Assembly: GCA_963854735.1 (NCBI GenBank)
Contig: OY978103.1
Span: 620,001 to 684,000, forward strand
Reading direction: 5' to 3'
DNA: 64,000 nucleotides
Source: Marvania coccoides
Lineage: Eukaryota > Chlorophyta > Trebouxiophyceae > Chlorellales > Chlorellaceae
The notes under the pieces are model-generated. The model saw nothing but the letters and a program-made list of their open reading frames with translations, was not told where the DNA came from and made no database searches. A program made the translations under genes and the position numbers. Positions 29,235 to 43,674 of this stretch are shown piece by piece. How positions within the stretch are numbered: position 1 is the stretch's first letter; every line of letters starts with the position of its first letter.

Positions 29235-31981
29235 CTACATGCAGGGCGGGAACAGCAGCGACTCGGGGTGGTGCGGCCCCAGCGCACCGCTGCACATCAC
29301 GCACGCCGGAGGACGATCGGCCCCTCGCTCCTCTGGCACCTCATTGTATGACCGCTTGCAGCAGCGGCAGGACCACCGCCCCGCCCCTCGGCATACCTCC
29401 AGCGTCGCAGGGCAGCGTGGGAGCCCGACCACAACTCCCTCCTCATGCAGCGTGGCCGTCAGCGCCGCCTGCGCTGAGCCGCTGCCCATGGGCACGGGGC
29501 GGCCGCCGGTGGGGGCACCGCCGTCCCTGTTCGGCACCGCGAAGGCGTTGGCTTCGCTGGGGGGTGTCTCTCCGCTGTCGCGGTAGGCAGCGGTGGCCAG
29601 CGACAGCAAGCCCAGCATGAGGTCAGGGTGGCTGACGTTGGCGACCACACAGTCGGCAGCCAGCAGGCGGCGGAGCTGCCGCCGCTGGCGCAGCTCCGCT
29701 GCAGCTTCCGCGCTGTCCCCTACAGCAGTGGCAGACGGCGGCTGAAGCAGCAGCTCCAGCTGCCGCTGTAGCAGCAGCATCTCGGCTCGGCCCATGGCCG
29801 CGTCGGCGGTCGCGGCAGCGGCGGCGGCCGCCTCGTCGGATTTTCCAGCGGTGGCGGTGGCTTTCGCGGCGGTGGAGGCCGTGCGGCGCAGCGACGCCGC
29901 GGCGCGCAGACACCGCCAGCGGTCCTCCGCCACGAGCGACGGCACCATCTGACCAGCCGAAACGCCGACAGAGGCCAAAGCTTTGTTGAACGACGCTTCC
30001 AGCGCCGGTGCCACCGCCGAAGCCACCGTCTCCACGTCGTGCAGGTTGGAGAGCTGCCTGGCGTCCCACACCGCGGCGGGGGGTGCCCTGGCGGCCGCCC
30101 AGGCTGAGTAGACCACGGAGACAGCGCCGACTGAGTCTTCGATGGCGCCATTTTGGCCGGCCACTCGGTACATGTGGAGGAAACCCCCAGTGACGCGCTG
30201 CCACACCTGCAACTGCCTGAAGGGAGGGGGGAGAAAAATGGAGGGAAATGGGTAATTTTGAAGAAAAAACGAGTAGGGATAAATACGGCCTCTGAGAGGT
30301 GTGCAGGAACGAAAAAAAGCCGAATAAACGAGCTGGCTTGAAGAACCAGATTGGTATGCGTTTGAATGGAAGAACACGCACTTGACAAACTCGATGCCCG
30401 CGGGAATGGCGCTGCGAGGCACTGCAATGAACATTCCTCCCGGCGACGCTGCCACCCCCATAGCGCCGTAGCCGTTGGTCTTGCCCTTGCGCCGGTTGCA
30501 CGGCACGGGGGGAGGGCAGGGCTGCAGCGCGGCGCCGCCCTGGCCCAGCCGCCACGCCGCCAGCGAGCCGTCTCGGGCGGAGGCCACCACCAGCTCTCGG
30601 CCTGCCGCCAGAGTCACGCCAGTGACGCTGCCGCTGCCCAGGCGAGACATCTCGGGGGTTGCCACGAGGGTGCTGGCACTCAGCGCCTTAAGGAGGCCCG
30701 CCATGCCGCCCGTGAGCTCGCCGCTGGACCAGGCTTGCACCGTTCCTAAAAAAAAATGGGGGCGAGCATAATTTCAGCATAGGTTTGTTGAGAAAGAGAA
30801 GGAAACATGTATGATGCTGCTTCAGTGCGAGAAATTTGGATCTAGGGGAGCCGTCAGCCAAGAAAAATCGCCGAATACACCCCCCCCCCCCACGCAATAA
30901 TGAGAAGGCAAAAAAAGAAAAAAGGCGTTGAAAAGTTCTTTCTTACCTGCGGTCTTTCCTACGGCCACCACCAGCTGCGGCCCTTTGCTCTCGTCCGCGG
31001 GGAACCTCAGCCCCGCCGCCAGCGAGTGCACCGACTGCAGGTCGGGCGGCACGGGGCAGCCCAGCAGGCGCAGCGGCTCCGGGAACGCCACAGCGGTGGC
31101 AGCCGTCACAGCAGGCGCAGCAGCCAGCGCCGCCGCCTCCGCGCCCCACAGCCGCACCTTGCCGTCCGAGTGTCCCACCGCCAGCGCCAGCACCGCATCA
31201 GGCGCAGCAGTAGCAGCAGCGTTTCCGCAATGCGCAGACGCTGCGTCTGCTGCGCCGGCTACCGCCGCCCAGGCCAGGTCCTGCGCCCAGGTGAGGTCCC
31301 CGGGCACGCAGCCGATGAGGCACAGGCGGGAGCTCACGGATTCCGCCTCTGCGTCTGGCATTTGCGGCAGAGCAGCTTTGACTGGGTGGAGGTAGCGCCA
31401 CAGCCACACGCGGCCCTCTTTGGTGCCCACTGCCAGCACGGAAAACGCCCCAACCCCAGGGACGAACGCAGCAGGAGACCACGAGGCTGAGAGCACGCTT
31501 ATTGCCAGCAGCCGGCGCTCATAGACTGCAGCTGGCAGATTTGTGCCCCCCCACCATCCGTCGGCAGGCCGCATCACCACCGTGCTCCGCGCCTCCGCCT
31601 TCCCCAGCGCAAACTTGCGGCCCCCAGGCTTTCCGCGCCCGCCGCCACCGCCGCCCCGCTTGGCTGCAGCGCCAGCGGAAGGGCCCGCAGAGGGGCCTGT
31701 TTTCCTGGCTTTTGGGGCGGGGGGAGATCCCAGGGCATCGTCATCTTTGTCCACCTCATCCTCGATCGCTTTCTTTTTCTTGGGCTTGGGCAATGCTTTC
31801 TTGGCGTCGACAGCCAGAGGGACCGGGGCATCCTCCTGAGCAGGGTGGGCGAGCTCGTCATTGCTGTGGATGTCGAAATCGGAGGCTACGGTGTTGCTCT
31901 CCCGCACCCACACATTGCGCAGCCTGACAGACACAAGTAGGAAAGTAGGGGAGGAAAACAAAAATGCAGCGTCAGAGGTGA

Positions 31982-32044
<63 letters not shown>

Positions 32045-34935
32045 CATAACAAATACCGAAAGGGAATGAAACTTTAAAACTGAAGTTTTCATCAGCGAAA
32101 CAAGAGAATAAAGAAAGTTCGGGAATAAAGACGGTCGCAGCTCACTTTATGTTGAATTTTTTCTTGAAGAGCGCGGCGTCCATGCCGATCGCAAGCATCG
32201 CCTCCGCGTACGCGGTGGTGTACTCCAGTTTCAAACGTTCGCACAGCCACACGTCCAGGTCCCGCAGCTGCTGCGAGGCCTTCTCGTAGGTCGGCCGCGC
32301 CTCCTCCGGCTCAGCCTCCCGCAGCCGCAAAAACCGGCGCACCGCGCTGGTGACCAGCGAGCTGCTCATCGTGTAGTTGGTGTTGGGGTTCACGGGGGGG
32401 AGGTCCCGCCAGGAGAAGTCTGTCGGCAGCTGGTAGGGCGGGCGGAACGGCGCTGGGCCTTTCTTTGGCGCTCGGGGCTTCTTTGCCGCAGGGGCAGCGC
32501 CTTTCTTGGGTCCCTTTGCAGTTGTGGCAGGTCCCGCGTCCTCCACTGCCGCACCCGCCTCTGCCACCGGGGCGGTGGCATCCGCTGCCTTCTGCGAGGG
32601 CTTTTTTCGCTGCTGCGCCCTCGCGGCCACCGCCAGCTTCAACGCCTCGGGGATGTCCGCGTCGGAGTCGCTGTCGTCGGAACTGGACGACGAGGAGGAG
32701 GAAGACGACGACGACGACGAAGAAGAAGAAGAAGAAGAAGGGCTTTCTTCTTTAGGCACAGCTCCCTCAGCCGCTGGCGCTGCTTTTGTTGTGTTTGGTG
32801 CGCCGCCTCCCGCTCCTGAGGAGCCAGACAGCGGCAGACCGCCACCCAGCTCCTCGTACCCCGCTTTCAGCTCGTTAAGCACCCTATCCCACCCATGCCG
32901 CAGCTGCGTGCGCGCCTCTGTCTGCAGCTTCTTATACTCCCCGCACGTGGGCGCCAGCTCCTCCTTGTACGCCGCGTACAGCTCCCGTGTGGCCTGCTCC
33001 AGGTTGGCAGCGTCCACCGGCTTCAAGTGGGAGCTGCTCTGTTGGTAGCGCGGCAGCTCGCCGGCAGGAATGCCCCGTCGCAGCTGGAAGAACCGCTGCA
33101 CGATCGCACGTGCAACTGCCACCTTGGGGGTGCGCTGCTTGCCAAAATCCACGGGAGGGATGTCAGCCACCATCAGATCCTCCGCATCTTCTTCCTCTCC
33201 CGCTGTCTCAGCCATGCCAACTTCCTCCTCAGGTCCCGCTGCAGCTGCCGGCACCTTCTCAGCCGGCTTTCGCGCCGCCTTGGCCTCCTGAGGGGACGCC
33301 TGCACATGCGGGGGGGGCTTCATTTTCTTTGGCTGCAGCCCTTTTCCTTTCGGCAGCTTTGCGGGAGGCGCAGATGCAGCGGGAGCTTGCTGCTGCTGTG
33401 GTAGAGTGGGGGGACCCTGCGCTCCTCCTGAACCCATCCAGCCCGTAGCTGCTGCTGCTGGCGATACGCATGAAGGGTTGGGCATAGCCGCCATCTGCCG
33501 CTGCAGCTGCTGCATATGCCCCGCCGCCGCCGCCGACTGCAGCTGCTGCAGCATCGCAGGGCTGCTCGCCAGCATAGCCGCAATCTGCGCGTTTGCCACC
33601 GCCGCATTTTGCCCAGCCATTTGCATCTGCAAGCCCCCCGCCACCGCCGCGGGGTCCAGCACTCCAGGAACCGCAGCGCTGTGGCCGGCCGCGTAGCCAG
33701 GGGCGTAACCAACAGGCAGAATTCCACCGCTGCCGCCAGGATTCATCGCCGCCGCTCCTGCAGCGGCGCCGCTCACAGCCGGGTGTTGCATCTGAGACTG
33801 TGCCATCCCAGCTGCAGCAGCGTTTGCCCCGGCCAGAAGGAACGCAGCCGCAGGGTCAAATCCTCCTCCATTGACCACCGCAGTTGGGGCGGCAGCAGCT
33901 GGATTGCGGGTGTACACAATGCCGCCTCCCGCCGTCGGACGTCCCGACATATTGCTCACTAGCACCGCAGGAGGGAGCGCTGCTCCCGCCCCCACTCCGC
34001 CCCTGATGCCGCCTCGTTCCCCGTCGCTCAGCAGCATCTCCTCATCGGAATCGCCCCCTGCCCCGCCCCGCAGGCGCAGCACGTCCACGTCGTCTACGGA
34101 TTCGGTTGGGGGGACGTTGGGCGCCACACCTTTCCAGTTGGAGGCTTGCAGGAGGTCGAGCAGGTCGGAGTGCAGCTCCATGAGCGGCAGCCACTCTGGG
34201 TTGAGTCCCTGCACGGGGCCCAGCACCAGGATGCGGTTGTCGTTGGTGATGGTGACCAGCAGACAGCCGCCGGCGGTCGAAGCACCTGTTCCAAACAAAA
34301 CGGGTGAAATACATACATATATACATTACAGGGTTTAAAGTCCGCACAATGAATAATTAATTAGTTTTGGGGACAAGTTCGTACGCAGAAGAAACATGAC
34401 AAACACATCTATGGGTGGATTTCTTAAACATATACTATTGCTTATAGCCCTAAGACACATAATTAATTTTTTCTTTCTTACCTGTCGGTGACCATGCTAG
34501 CACTCTGGCGGCCACAGCTGGCTTCCGATTTTGCCCCGCGTTCTCGCGACGGGAGCGCGCGCCCCCGCCGCCGCTGCCCTTCGTGTACCCTCCCGCCTCC
34601 TTCACATTGGACAGCAGCACCGACAGCGACAGCGTGATGTCATAGTGTGTGTTCTCAACGGTGCCGAGAGGCTCGCCAGGGGCGGCCGCCACGTCATCCT
34701 TAACGAAGCCTTCGATGGCGGCAAAGGCCTGGGCGCCGCCGAAGCCGGAGGGGTGCAGGATGCTCACTAGGCAGCCTGTGGCGACTGCCAGAGTGCCATC
34801 ATCGGCCCACTCCACGGCGTTGGGGAATTCTGGGGCGTTGATCAGGTGGGCGACGTCTGGGAAGCCGGATTCGGGGCCCGCGGCAGAGGGCCCGCGGCTG
34901 CCGTAGTACGAGCCTGCCAACACCTGGTTCGCCAT
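29235..34935 (-). CDS. Very long WD40-like protein with C-terminal TFIIIC-type zinc finger (TFIIIC90/GTF3C4-like)
   Basis: Five minus-strand exons (34935-34482, 34285-32146, 31923-30947, 30745-30382, 30216-29235) join in phase to 1638 residues. The N-terminus has beta-propeller-like repeats: NAVEWADDGTLAVATGCLVS, ARVLAWSPTG, and CLLVTITNDNRILVLGP. More follow in the third exon (FSVLAVGTKEGRVWLWRYLH, VLALAVGHSDGKVRLWGAEA). The middle is low complexity (Ala/Gly/Gln, poly-Glu/Ser with about 17 serines). Two related helical blocks occur, one around AIVQRFFQLRRGIPAGELPR and one around SAVRRFLRLREAEPEEARPT. The C-terminus has paired cysteines (WSCRCCKRSY ... ACVMCSGALG), resembling the zinc finger of the TFIIIC 90-kDa subunit, which helps recruit RNA polymerase III. 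Family length is usually 600-900, so this protein is unusually long. The assignment rests on the propeller plus the terminal finger and is moderate. Confidence 0.6.
31980..32044. repeat. (GAAA)n microsatellite in an intron
   Basis: About 16 perfect GAAA units on the plus strand, inside the second intron (31924-32145) of the WD40/TFIIIC-like gene. Confidence 0.95.
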
Positions 34936-35255
34936 AAACAATTTTCAAAAATATGTTTGATTTAATTTTATTTTTTCATGATCTTTGAGTGGCCCTGGGA
35001 GCAGCCGCGGCGCGCCTTGCCGTCACGTTTATTTATTTTGAATATCTTTGCATTTGCCAATTTTTGTTGTTGTTGTTTTATATTGCAAGGCCGCGCCATT
35101 TTCCTTTTTTTTTTTCGTGATAAGGCTTATCTTGCCATTTTCTGCTCAATTTGAACTGTTTTCAGGAGTATAAATACACCAAAAGTTCCGTGTTATTTAT
35201 GATCAAGTACCTGGCCCATTAAGTTTTCGATTTTAGAGCCGTCAAGAATAATAAG
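34936..35255. promoter_or_regulatory. Divergent promoter region, 320 bp
   Basis: AT-rich DNA between the start codons of the minus-strand WD40/TFIIIC-like gene and the plus-strand AAA+ ATPase. It must hold both promoters. No conserved element is identified with confidence. Runs of T (35108-35116) and TATAAATA at about 35170 are visible. Confidence 0.45.
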
Positions 35256-37510
<2,255 letters not shown>

Positions 37511-38871
37511 GCGGCGACGCCGGAAGGGGAAATGGGGGGGGATTTTACAATTTTACAAAGGGAGCGGCGACGAGGCTCCTTTTATTTCAAGCTTTAAATT
37601 TTACTTTTACTTTCCTTTTTGTGTGTGTGTATATAACTGCTGACTGCTGAATGATGATATTCGTTAGCGCCTTTGATTCCCGTTTCGTTTTTCGTTTCGT
37701 TATTTTTAGTGAGGGCCGGTGTAATACGCAGTGAAAGTTGGCTGCAATGTGCAAAACCCAGGGCACTGATAGGCACAGTGTTGAAAAATGAAACAAAATT
37801 AAATTAAATTTCCTGCAGAGCGCCAGAGACACATTTTGAATTCAAATGCGTTGTGGTCGGGATTTTCTCGCACTGGAGGTTGTATGACTGTCGCAGTCTG
37901 GATATGTCGTCAGTGAGAGCAAAAGGGCACTTATAAACTTATCACACTCAGCTTTCTTACTCATTGCCATCAGGACGATCAACAAGCGAGCTGGAAATGG
38001 CGCCCCTATTGCTGGGTTCCTCCCCCTGCGCCCTTTAAAATGCTAAATTATCCTTTAGGGTGCAGCAGAGCACGCGAGTTTAGGTTTGGCGCCTATCGTT
38101 TGGGTGCCACCTTGCTGGTACTCGATCTGCGGCACGCACAATTTGTTCGCCCTGCAGCCAGACACCACTCCGGCGGGGAGAACGACGGCGTATGGGAGAA
38201 AATGGCCATCGAAACCTTTACTTTTTTATCATTATAAGGAGCGCACTCCAACCCCTCGTCTAATTTTGAAAACAATTTTGGCCCCTGCTTGGGCCCAACT
38301 TAAGCAAGCTCTCTGCGACAGCTCGATATATATCTTAAAAAGAATTATTTCGCGATTATTGGTTGGTTAAAACCCAATTTATAGCCGTCAGATCCACCCG
38401 ATAAGTACACAAGAAAAAATCTCCCGATTGATCTCCCGTACATATTTCATTCCCTTCCTTCACCATAATCCCGCAACTCCGCCTACAATATCAGCGAATG
38501 CAACATTCGACCATTTTAAATCCCAGATGACTTCAAATATGATGCGCAATTTTGATCCAAAAATGGAACGTGACTTGCAAGGTCATGTACCGTCCTTAAT
38601 GAGTCGTTCCAGGAAGGACACTTTTTCAAAAACGCGTCGGCGGTACTCCCCTCAAAGTGTTCTTCGCATATTGCAACGCTTTCAATCAGCAGGCGGCCTT
38701 ATTTCGCTGACATCAATACCTTTCATTTGAATTTTCAAAACTCAGCCAGATTGGGCCTGCCAATTCAAACATCGAAGAGGCAGCTGTTCTAGCCACAGAA
38801 AATTCAGTTTAGACCTCGCACTCGTCTATTCTTTCGGACCCGATCCCAAAGTACTCGGTTTGGTGATCAAA
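37511..38871. other. Intergenic region, no confident gene
   Basis: 1.36 kb between the AAA+ ATPase and the chitin-synthase-like gene. A 100-codon frame at 38428-38730 has no recognisable content and unremarkable composition. The sequence probably holds the ATPase 3' flank and the promoter of the next gene. Confidence 0.45.
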
Positions 38872-40618
38872 ATGCATCTCCACACCTCCCTGACCTGTTC
38901 GTCATCTTTAAAAGCCCAAAAATATGTGATTGTCGGCCTCTTGGCTGGGTTTTACGTAGTGATAACCGCAATTTTCGTCGCTATCCCCATTTTTGTTCCG
39001 TTGTGTAAAGACAAGAGCTGCACAAAGTGGATTGATGTACTAATCTTTATTTACCTAGGCAGCTGTCTTTTTTCGTTGTGCGTGCTGCTCTTCTGTGCAA
39101 TATTGCACCGGTGGCACTGCAGAGGGGACGATGTAGTCGACAATGAGGCCGTGAATGGTGGACGTTTTGTGATCTGTGTGCCTTGCTACGGGGAACGCTT
39201 CTTGGAAATAAAGAACACGGTCGACTCAATCGTGGCAGCAGATCGTGTGAAACCTGACGCTGCGCTCATGTGCTTCGTAGTTGACGGGCTGGTCTCGCGC
39301 AAGGGAGAGAAGCCCACCGCCGATATCTTGTTGGAAATTCTAGGAGCCTCGCCGGAGGCTAAAAACGCCACTGATTATGAGTACGAATGCGCCTTAAACG
39401 TTGCAGGGCATCTCACCAATCGTGTTTGCCTCACTGTGGGCGTCTATGAGCGCGTGCCTTATGTCGTTTTGGTCAAAGTCGGAGCCGATGGCACTCCTGA
39501 AAGCGATAGCGGGAATCGAGGAAAGAAGGACAGCGTGTGTCTCGTTTTGAACGTTTTACGCGCTGCCCAGGACGGCCACCCAGACCTTGAACTGGCCTCA
39601 GAGCTGCATCATCTGTCCACTGACATTTCTAGCCACATTGAGCACGGGCTGGCAGAGTACGCGCACCTGATGCTGATTGATGCCGACACAGAGATTGATG
39701 CAAAATGTTTTCCAATATTTCAAGCCTACATGCAGCGACACCCTGACTGCATCGGCGTCTGTGGCGAAACGCGAATTCGGCCGTCGTGGGGCTTTTTGAA
39801 CCAGGCCCAGAGTTTTGAGTATTGGTACATGCATATTTTGCTCAAATGTGTGGAGCACGTGCTGTACAACGTCCTCGTTCTCTCTGGCTGCTTTGCTGTT
39901 TATTCCATCGAGTACCTGACTCACCCAGACGTCATCCACGCCTTCCAGCACCGTTGCCCTTCGTTGGATAGCAAGGGATACTCTCTGAAGGCTGCAAACA
40001 TTCTGGAACTCGGCGAAGATCGGTATCTGACCATGCTCCTCATGCGGCAGTTTCCCGACAAGAGGCTATGCTACACCTCCAAGACGCATTGCTCTACATC
40101 TGGTGAGCAATGATGGATCTTTATTTATGCCATCATGCATATTTGCTTTAAAAAATAAAGAAAGCGTATCCTCCCATCCTTTTTTTCTTCCCGCAGCTCC
40201 CACGACGCACATGACTCTCGCCTGCCAACGGCGGCGGTGGACCAACAGCCTGCTGTTTTGCCACTTGCACCTGCTCACAACCCCCCCCAAGTCTTCGCTG
40301 TGGAGAAGACTGCGTCTCTACTACGTCATTTGCGTGGAATTGTGGGCTGTGTTTATGCTCCCACTCGTGCTGGTCCTCGCCTGCTTTCTATTCATTTGGG
40401 GGGTCCTGCACTTCGCCTTCGGCATCATTTTCGTTCTCACGCTGGCCCTTGCCATGTTTCAAGGCGTTCTCTTGGCAATATGCACCGGCACTTTTAAAAT
40501 GCTGGTCTACTGGCCGGCGTTTTTGGCGGCTACGCCCTTTCTTTCGATATATATCCCCCTGTACTCTTTGTTTAACGCGGATTCGTTGCACTGGGGGCTG
40601 ACCAGGGAGGTTGCATGA
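38872..40618 (+). CDS. Chitin-synthase-like glycosyltransferase (GT2)
   Basis: Two exons (38872-40102 and 40197-40618) give 550 residues. Two N-terminal membrane helices (about 18-43 and 53-79) precede the catalytic domain, which contains FVICVPCYGE, LMLIDADTEID (DxD, 270-272), CIGVCGETR, QSFEYWYMHILLK, VLSGCFAVYS, ELGEDRYLT (380-388, the catalytic ED), and QRRRWTNS (421-428). These are the signature motifs of chitin synthases, which polymerise GlcNAc from UDP-GlcNAc and extrude the chain across the plasma membrane. At least three C-terminal helices (LPLVLVLACFLFIWGVLHFA and following) complete the pore-like region. The protein is much shorter than fungal enzymes and has no myosin or other extra domain. 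The start is the first ATG; an upstream TTG is in frame. A hyaluronan- or cellulose-synthase-like role is less likely because the ED and QRRRW context is chitin-synthase type. Confidence 0.85.
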
Positions 40619-41685
40619 CGCTGCCAGCGATGTTCAAGCGGCAGAGCAGCCTCTCCTATCTTTTTGCTTACCCTCGCATTTATTTCTTCCTATTGATCGA
40701 TACCTCAATTTTGCATTTGTGTTTTCCATTAGCTCAAAACAAATATTTTCCTCCGGTTGGTCAACACAGTTTTTCAGTTCCCTTTCGGTTGATCCCACCC
40801 CTTCAAGCATACGCATATTTGCCTGTTTTGCATTAACTCAAGGCGAAGAGTTCCTCGGTTTACGCAGTTTTGCTGTTGTTTCCTTTCGGTATGTTTGTCC
40901 CCGACGCATGTGCATAGGTTTCAAGGTTTTACATATGGCTTGACATTCTCCTACAGAAGGCGCTCCTATAGAGACCTGCAAGGCGACGATATAGAGTTGC
41001 ATTCTTCTTTTTCAATTCCGCATTAGCTCAATAAACACCTGGTTTGGGAAATATGGTTTCTGTTTCCTTTCGGTCATTTTTTCCCTCCCTTTACCTCAAT
41101 ATTTCAAAAAATAACGTCTTCATTTTTTTGAAATGCTTCCTTGCTAGTTTATAATGCTGATAATATTTCAAATTGATGTTTGAAACCCCTTTACGTTTTC
41201 TAAGTCCCGTCCAGGTTGGGTTTTCTCAATTGCTCCTTTCCCCCACTTTGTATTGTTTTTTTTTGCGCTGAAATAGCTCAACAATATCATTTTCCTCTAC
41301 CAAACCCCAAATATTCATCCGATTGTAACGATCTGCAACCCATGCAGCGTTTGAGAGTTTGTGCGGCGGCGGGCGCGATTGCCTGGCAGATAAGCTGCTT
41401 ATTGCGTCAACCCCAGCTGCAGAGGGGGGTCCCTTTAAATGCGCATCAAGTTCTGTGCAGTTGAAACTCAGAGGCTCCTCCTCAGCATGGTCACACAAAC
41501 TTTGTGACGAAGGCCTGCAGCAGCCCAGAAATCAATCTATCTTCTTCGAAGCTTCGGACTCTTGTTACAATGGCCAACACACCTTTACGCAAAATTAATT
41601 CGAAAGAAATTCTGCTGGGCTCCGAGTGCTTCAGCAGCTTTTTGCCTTCCCCACCCTTTTGACACCAAAAACCACATCTGAAAAC
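40619..41685. other. Intergenic region with a three-fold degenerate direct repeat
   Basis: 1.07 kb with no gene seen. A loosely conserved unit occurs three times on the plus strand: ATTAGCTCAA at 40728, ATTAACTCAA at 40832 and ATTAGCTCAA at 41022, each followed 50-60 bp later by CCTTTCGGT (ending about 40789, 40890 and 41074). The rest is T-rich. Confidence 0.45.
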
Positions 41686-43179
41686 ATGGAAGGCGGTGGA
41701 CCTCCCGGCGGATTCCCCGGTGGATTCCACGGAATGCCCGGCATGCCTGGTGGCATGGGTGGCATGAGTGAGTCCGCATTCACCAATTCTTCTTGTCGTC
41801 GCAAACCAATCGAACTAATCGCCGCCAAACTCACCTCTGTTTCCTCTCCCAACCTCGTTTGCAGACATGGATATGCTCCAGGCGATGATGAACGTAAGCA
41901 ACCAACCTAGCCCCCAATCGCACGTCCTCGTTTCCCTCACTATCCCATCATTTTTTCACACCAACCCATTTTCTCTCTCTCGCAGGACCCCAACATCCGC
42001 CGCATGACTGAGGCCATTGCTCAGGACCCCGTGTTCCAGGAGATGGCCAAGGGTATGCAAGAGTCGATGCTGGCCGGCGGCATGGGCGGCCTCAACCTCG
42101 GCGCCAATGGCGTCGGGGAGGAGGACGCCGGCGAGGGCGGCGCCGCCCCCCGCGGCATGCCCGGAATGCCCGGTATGATGCCTGGGATGCCTGGAATGGG
42201 CGGCATGATGCCTGGGGTCGATCCCTCTAAGTACATGGAAGCCATGCAGCGTGTGATGCAGAATTCAGAGTTCATGGCTGCTGCGGAGTCCCTGGGGCGC
42301 GGGCTGATGCAGCAGGGCATGTCCGCCGAGGACCAGGCCATGCTGGAGGTGTTTCAGAACCCTGCCAACCAGGCAGCGCTGAAGGAGCGGATGGCGGCGC
42401 TGAAGGATGACCCCGAGCTGGGGGAGTTCATGACCGACCTGGAGGAGAACGGACAGGAGGCGCTCATGAAGTGAGTTTTGTTCTGGTCCATAAATGCAGC
42501 ATTCTGGCACTAACTTAAGCCCTAAAACAAAGAGGACGCGCGTCCCGAAAAGTATCCCGAAATGTCCATTTTTTAAATAAGGTTGCCCAAATTTTGTACC
42601 TGTATGGCTGAACTTTTTGCGCTAATTGCAACGCGCAGGTACTTCAACGACCCTGAGATGATGACCAAGCTGGGCCGCAAGTTCCAGGAGGCCATGGCCG
42701 ACCCTGAGTTCCGCTCCCAGCTGGAGGGCGCCGAGGGCATTGATGGCGCTGCCGCCGAGCAGCTGGAGAACGGCGCTGGCGAGGAGGAGGAGGAAGAGGA
42801 GGAGGAGACCATCATCACGGTGGCCTCCGCGGGCTCGCTGGACCGTCTGAAGGAGCTGCTGGCAGCCGAGGGCGCAGACGCCGATATGAGGGACGAGGAG
42901 GGCCGCACCGCGCTGCATTTCTCCGCGGGCTACGGGGAGCTGGAGTGCATGAAGGCGCTGCTGGCGGCGGGCGCGAGCCCTGACGCCAAGGACGGCAACG
43001 ACAACACCGCCCTTCACTATGCAGCTGGCTACGGCAACATCGACGCTGCCAAGGTTCTGATCGAGGGCGGCGCGGACGTGAGCGTGGCCAACCACGAGGG
43101 CAAGACTGCGGCGGAGGTGGCGGCGCTGAACGAGCAGGCCGAGCTGGTGGCGGTGCTCAACGCGGCCGTGAAGGAGTGA
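41686..43179 (+). CDS. AKR2: AKR2-like ankyrin-repeat chaperone for chloroplast outer-envelope proteins
   Basis: Four exons (41686-41767, 41865-41893, 41986-42470, 42639-43179) give 378 residues. The N-terminus is Gly/Pro/Met rich. The central part has STI1-type helical repeats (DPNIRRMTEAIAQDPVFQEM, YMEAMQRVMQNSEFMAAAES, ERMAALKDDPELGEFMTDLE, YFNDPEMMTKLGRKFQEAMA). An acidic run follows, then about four ankyrin repeats from residue 250 to the end (EEGRTALHFSAGYGELECMK, GNDNTALHYAAGYGNIDAAK). This order and the ankyrin signatures match plant AKR2A/B, cytosolic proteins that bind signal- or tail-anchored outer-envelope proteins and deliver them to chloroplasts via envelope lipids. Met-rich STI1 helices are the expected hydrophobic client-binding part. 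Length is close to Arabidopsis AKR2A (about 340). Confidence 0.85.
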
Positions 43180-43674
43180 CAACACAGCGGCAGCGGGGCG
43201 GGGTGGAATAATAAAATAAAATGAGGTGCAGGGGTGCTGCTTTTTATCGAAGCAGTGTCTCTCCCTCGCGAGCATGGTACCACAGGATGATGGATGTAGT
43301 TTTCTCATTGAATAGTGGTTTTTTGTCAATCCACAGCTTTGATTCAGATTTTTCTCCTCCGATTAAGTAGTATCTCTTCTTTCCATTTTCAAAATCTTCT
43401 TGACTTGAACAGTGCCTGGTGCGCCTCTCAAATGTTGTGGGGTTCGTACAGATTGACGGTGATGATTAAATGCCTTTTGCACTGCACTCTTTTGGTGGTA
43501 AAAATCAGTCAATTTTTTGCGCACTCGAAATCAAGCTAAAGCGCAATCGGGAAAACAAACAGAAAACTCAAAAGCAGAACAAGCAGAATTCGCCGCTCCA
43601 GTCCTCCTTTGAATTTTCAAATTCAATAATATCTTTATGCATTTTGCCAACCATTTTTTTCGCTCCCTCCCTCT
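43180..43674. other. Intergenic region between convergent genes; nothing seen
   Basis: About 0.5 kb of AT-rich DNA between the ends of the AKR2-like gene and CAND1. It contains only 3' flanks as far as I can see. Confidence 0.5.

Noticed and set aside
34450..34941. Alternative TTG start adding two residues to the WD40/TFIIIC-like protein
   Set aside because: A non-ATG start is not needed; an ATG follows at 34935 in the same frame.
38428..38730. 100-codon ORF upstream of the chitin-synthase-like gene
   Set aside because: Composition is like the surrounding noncoding DNA and no motif or splice link to the next gene is seen.
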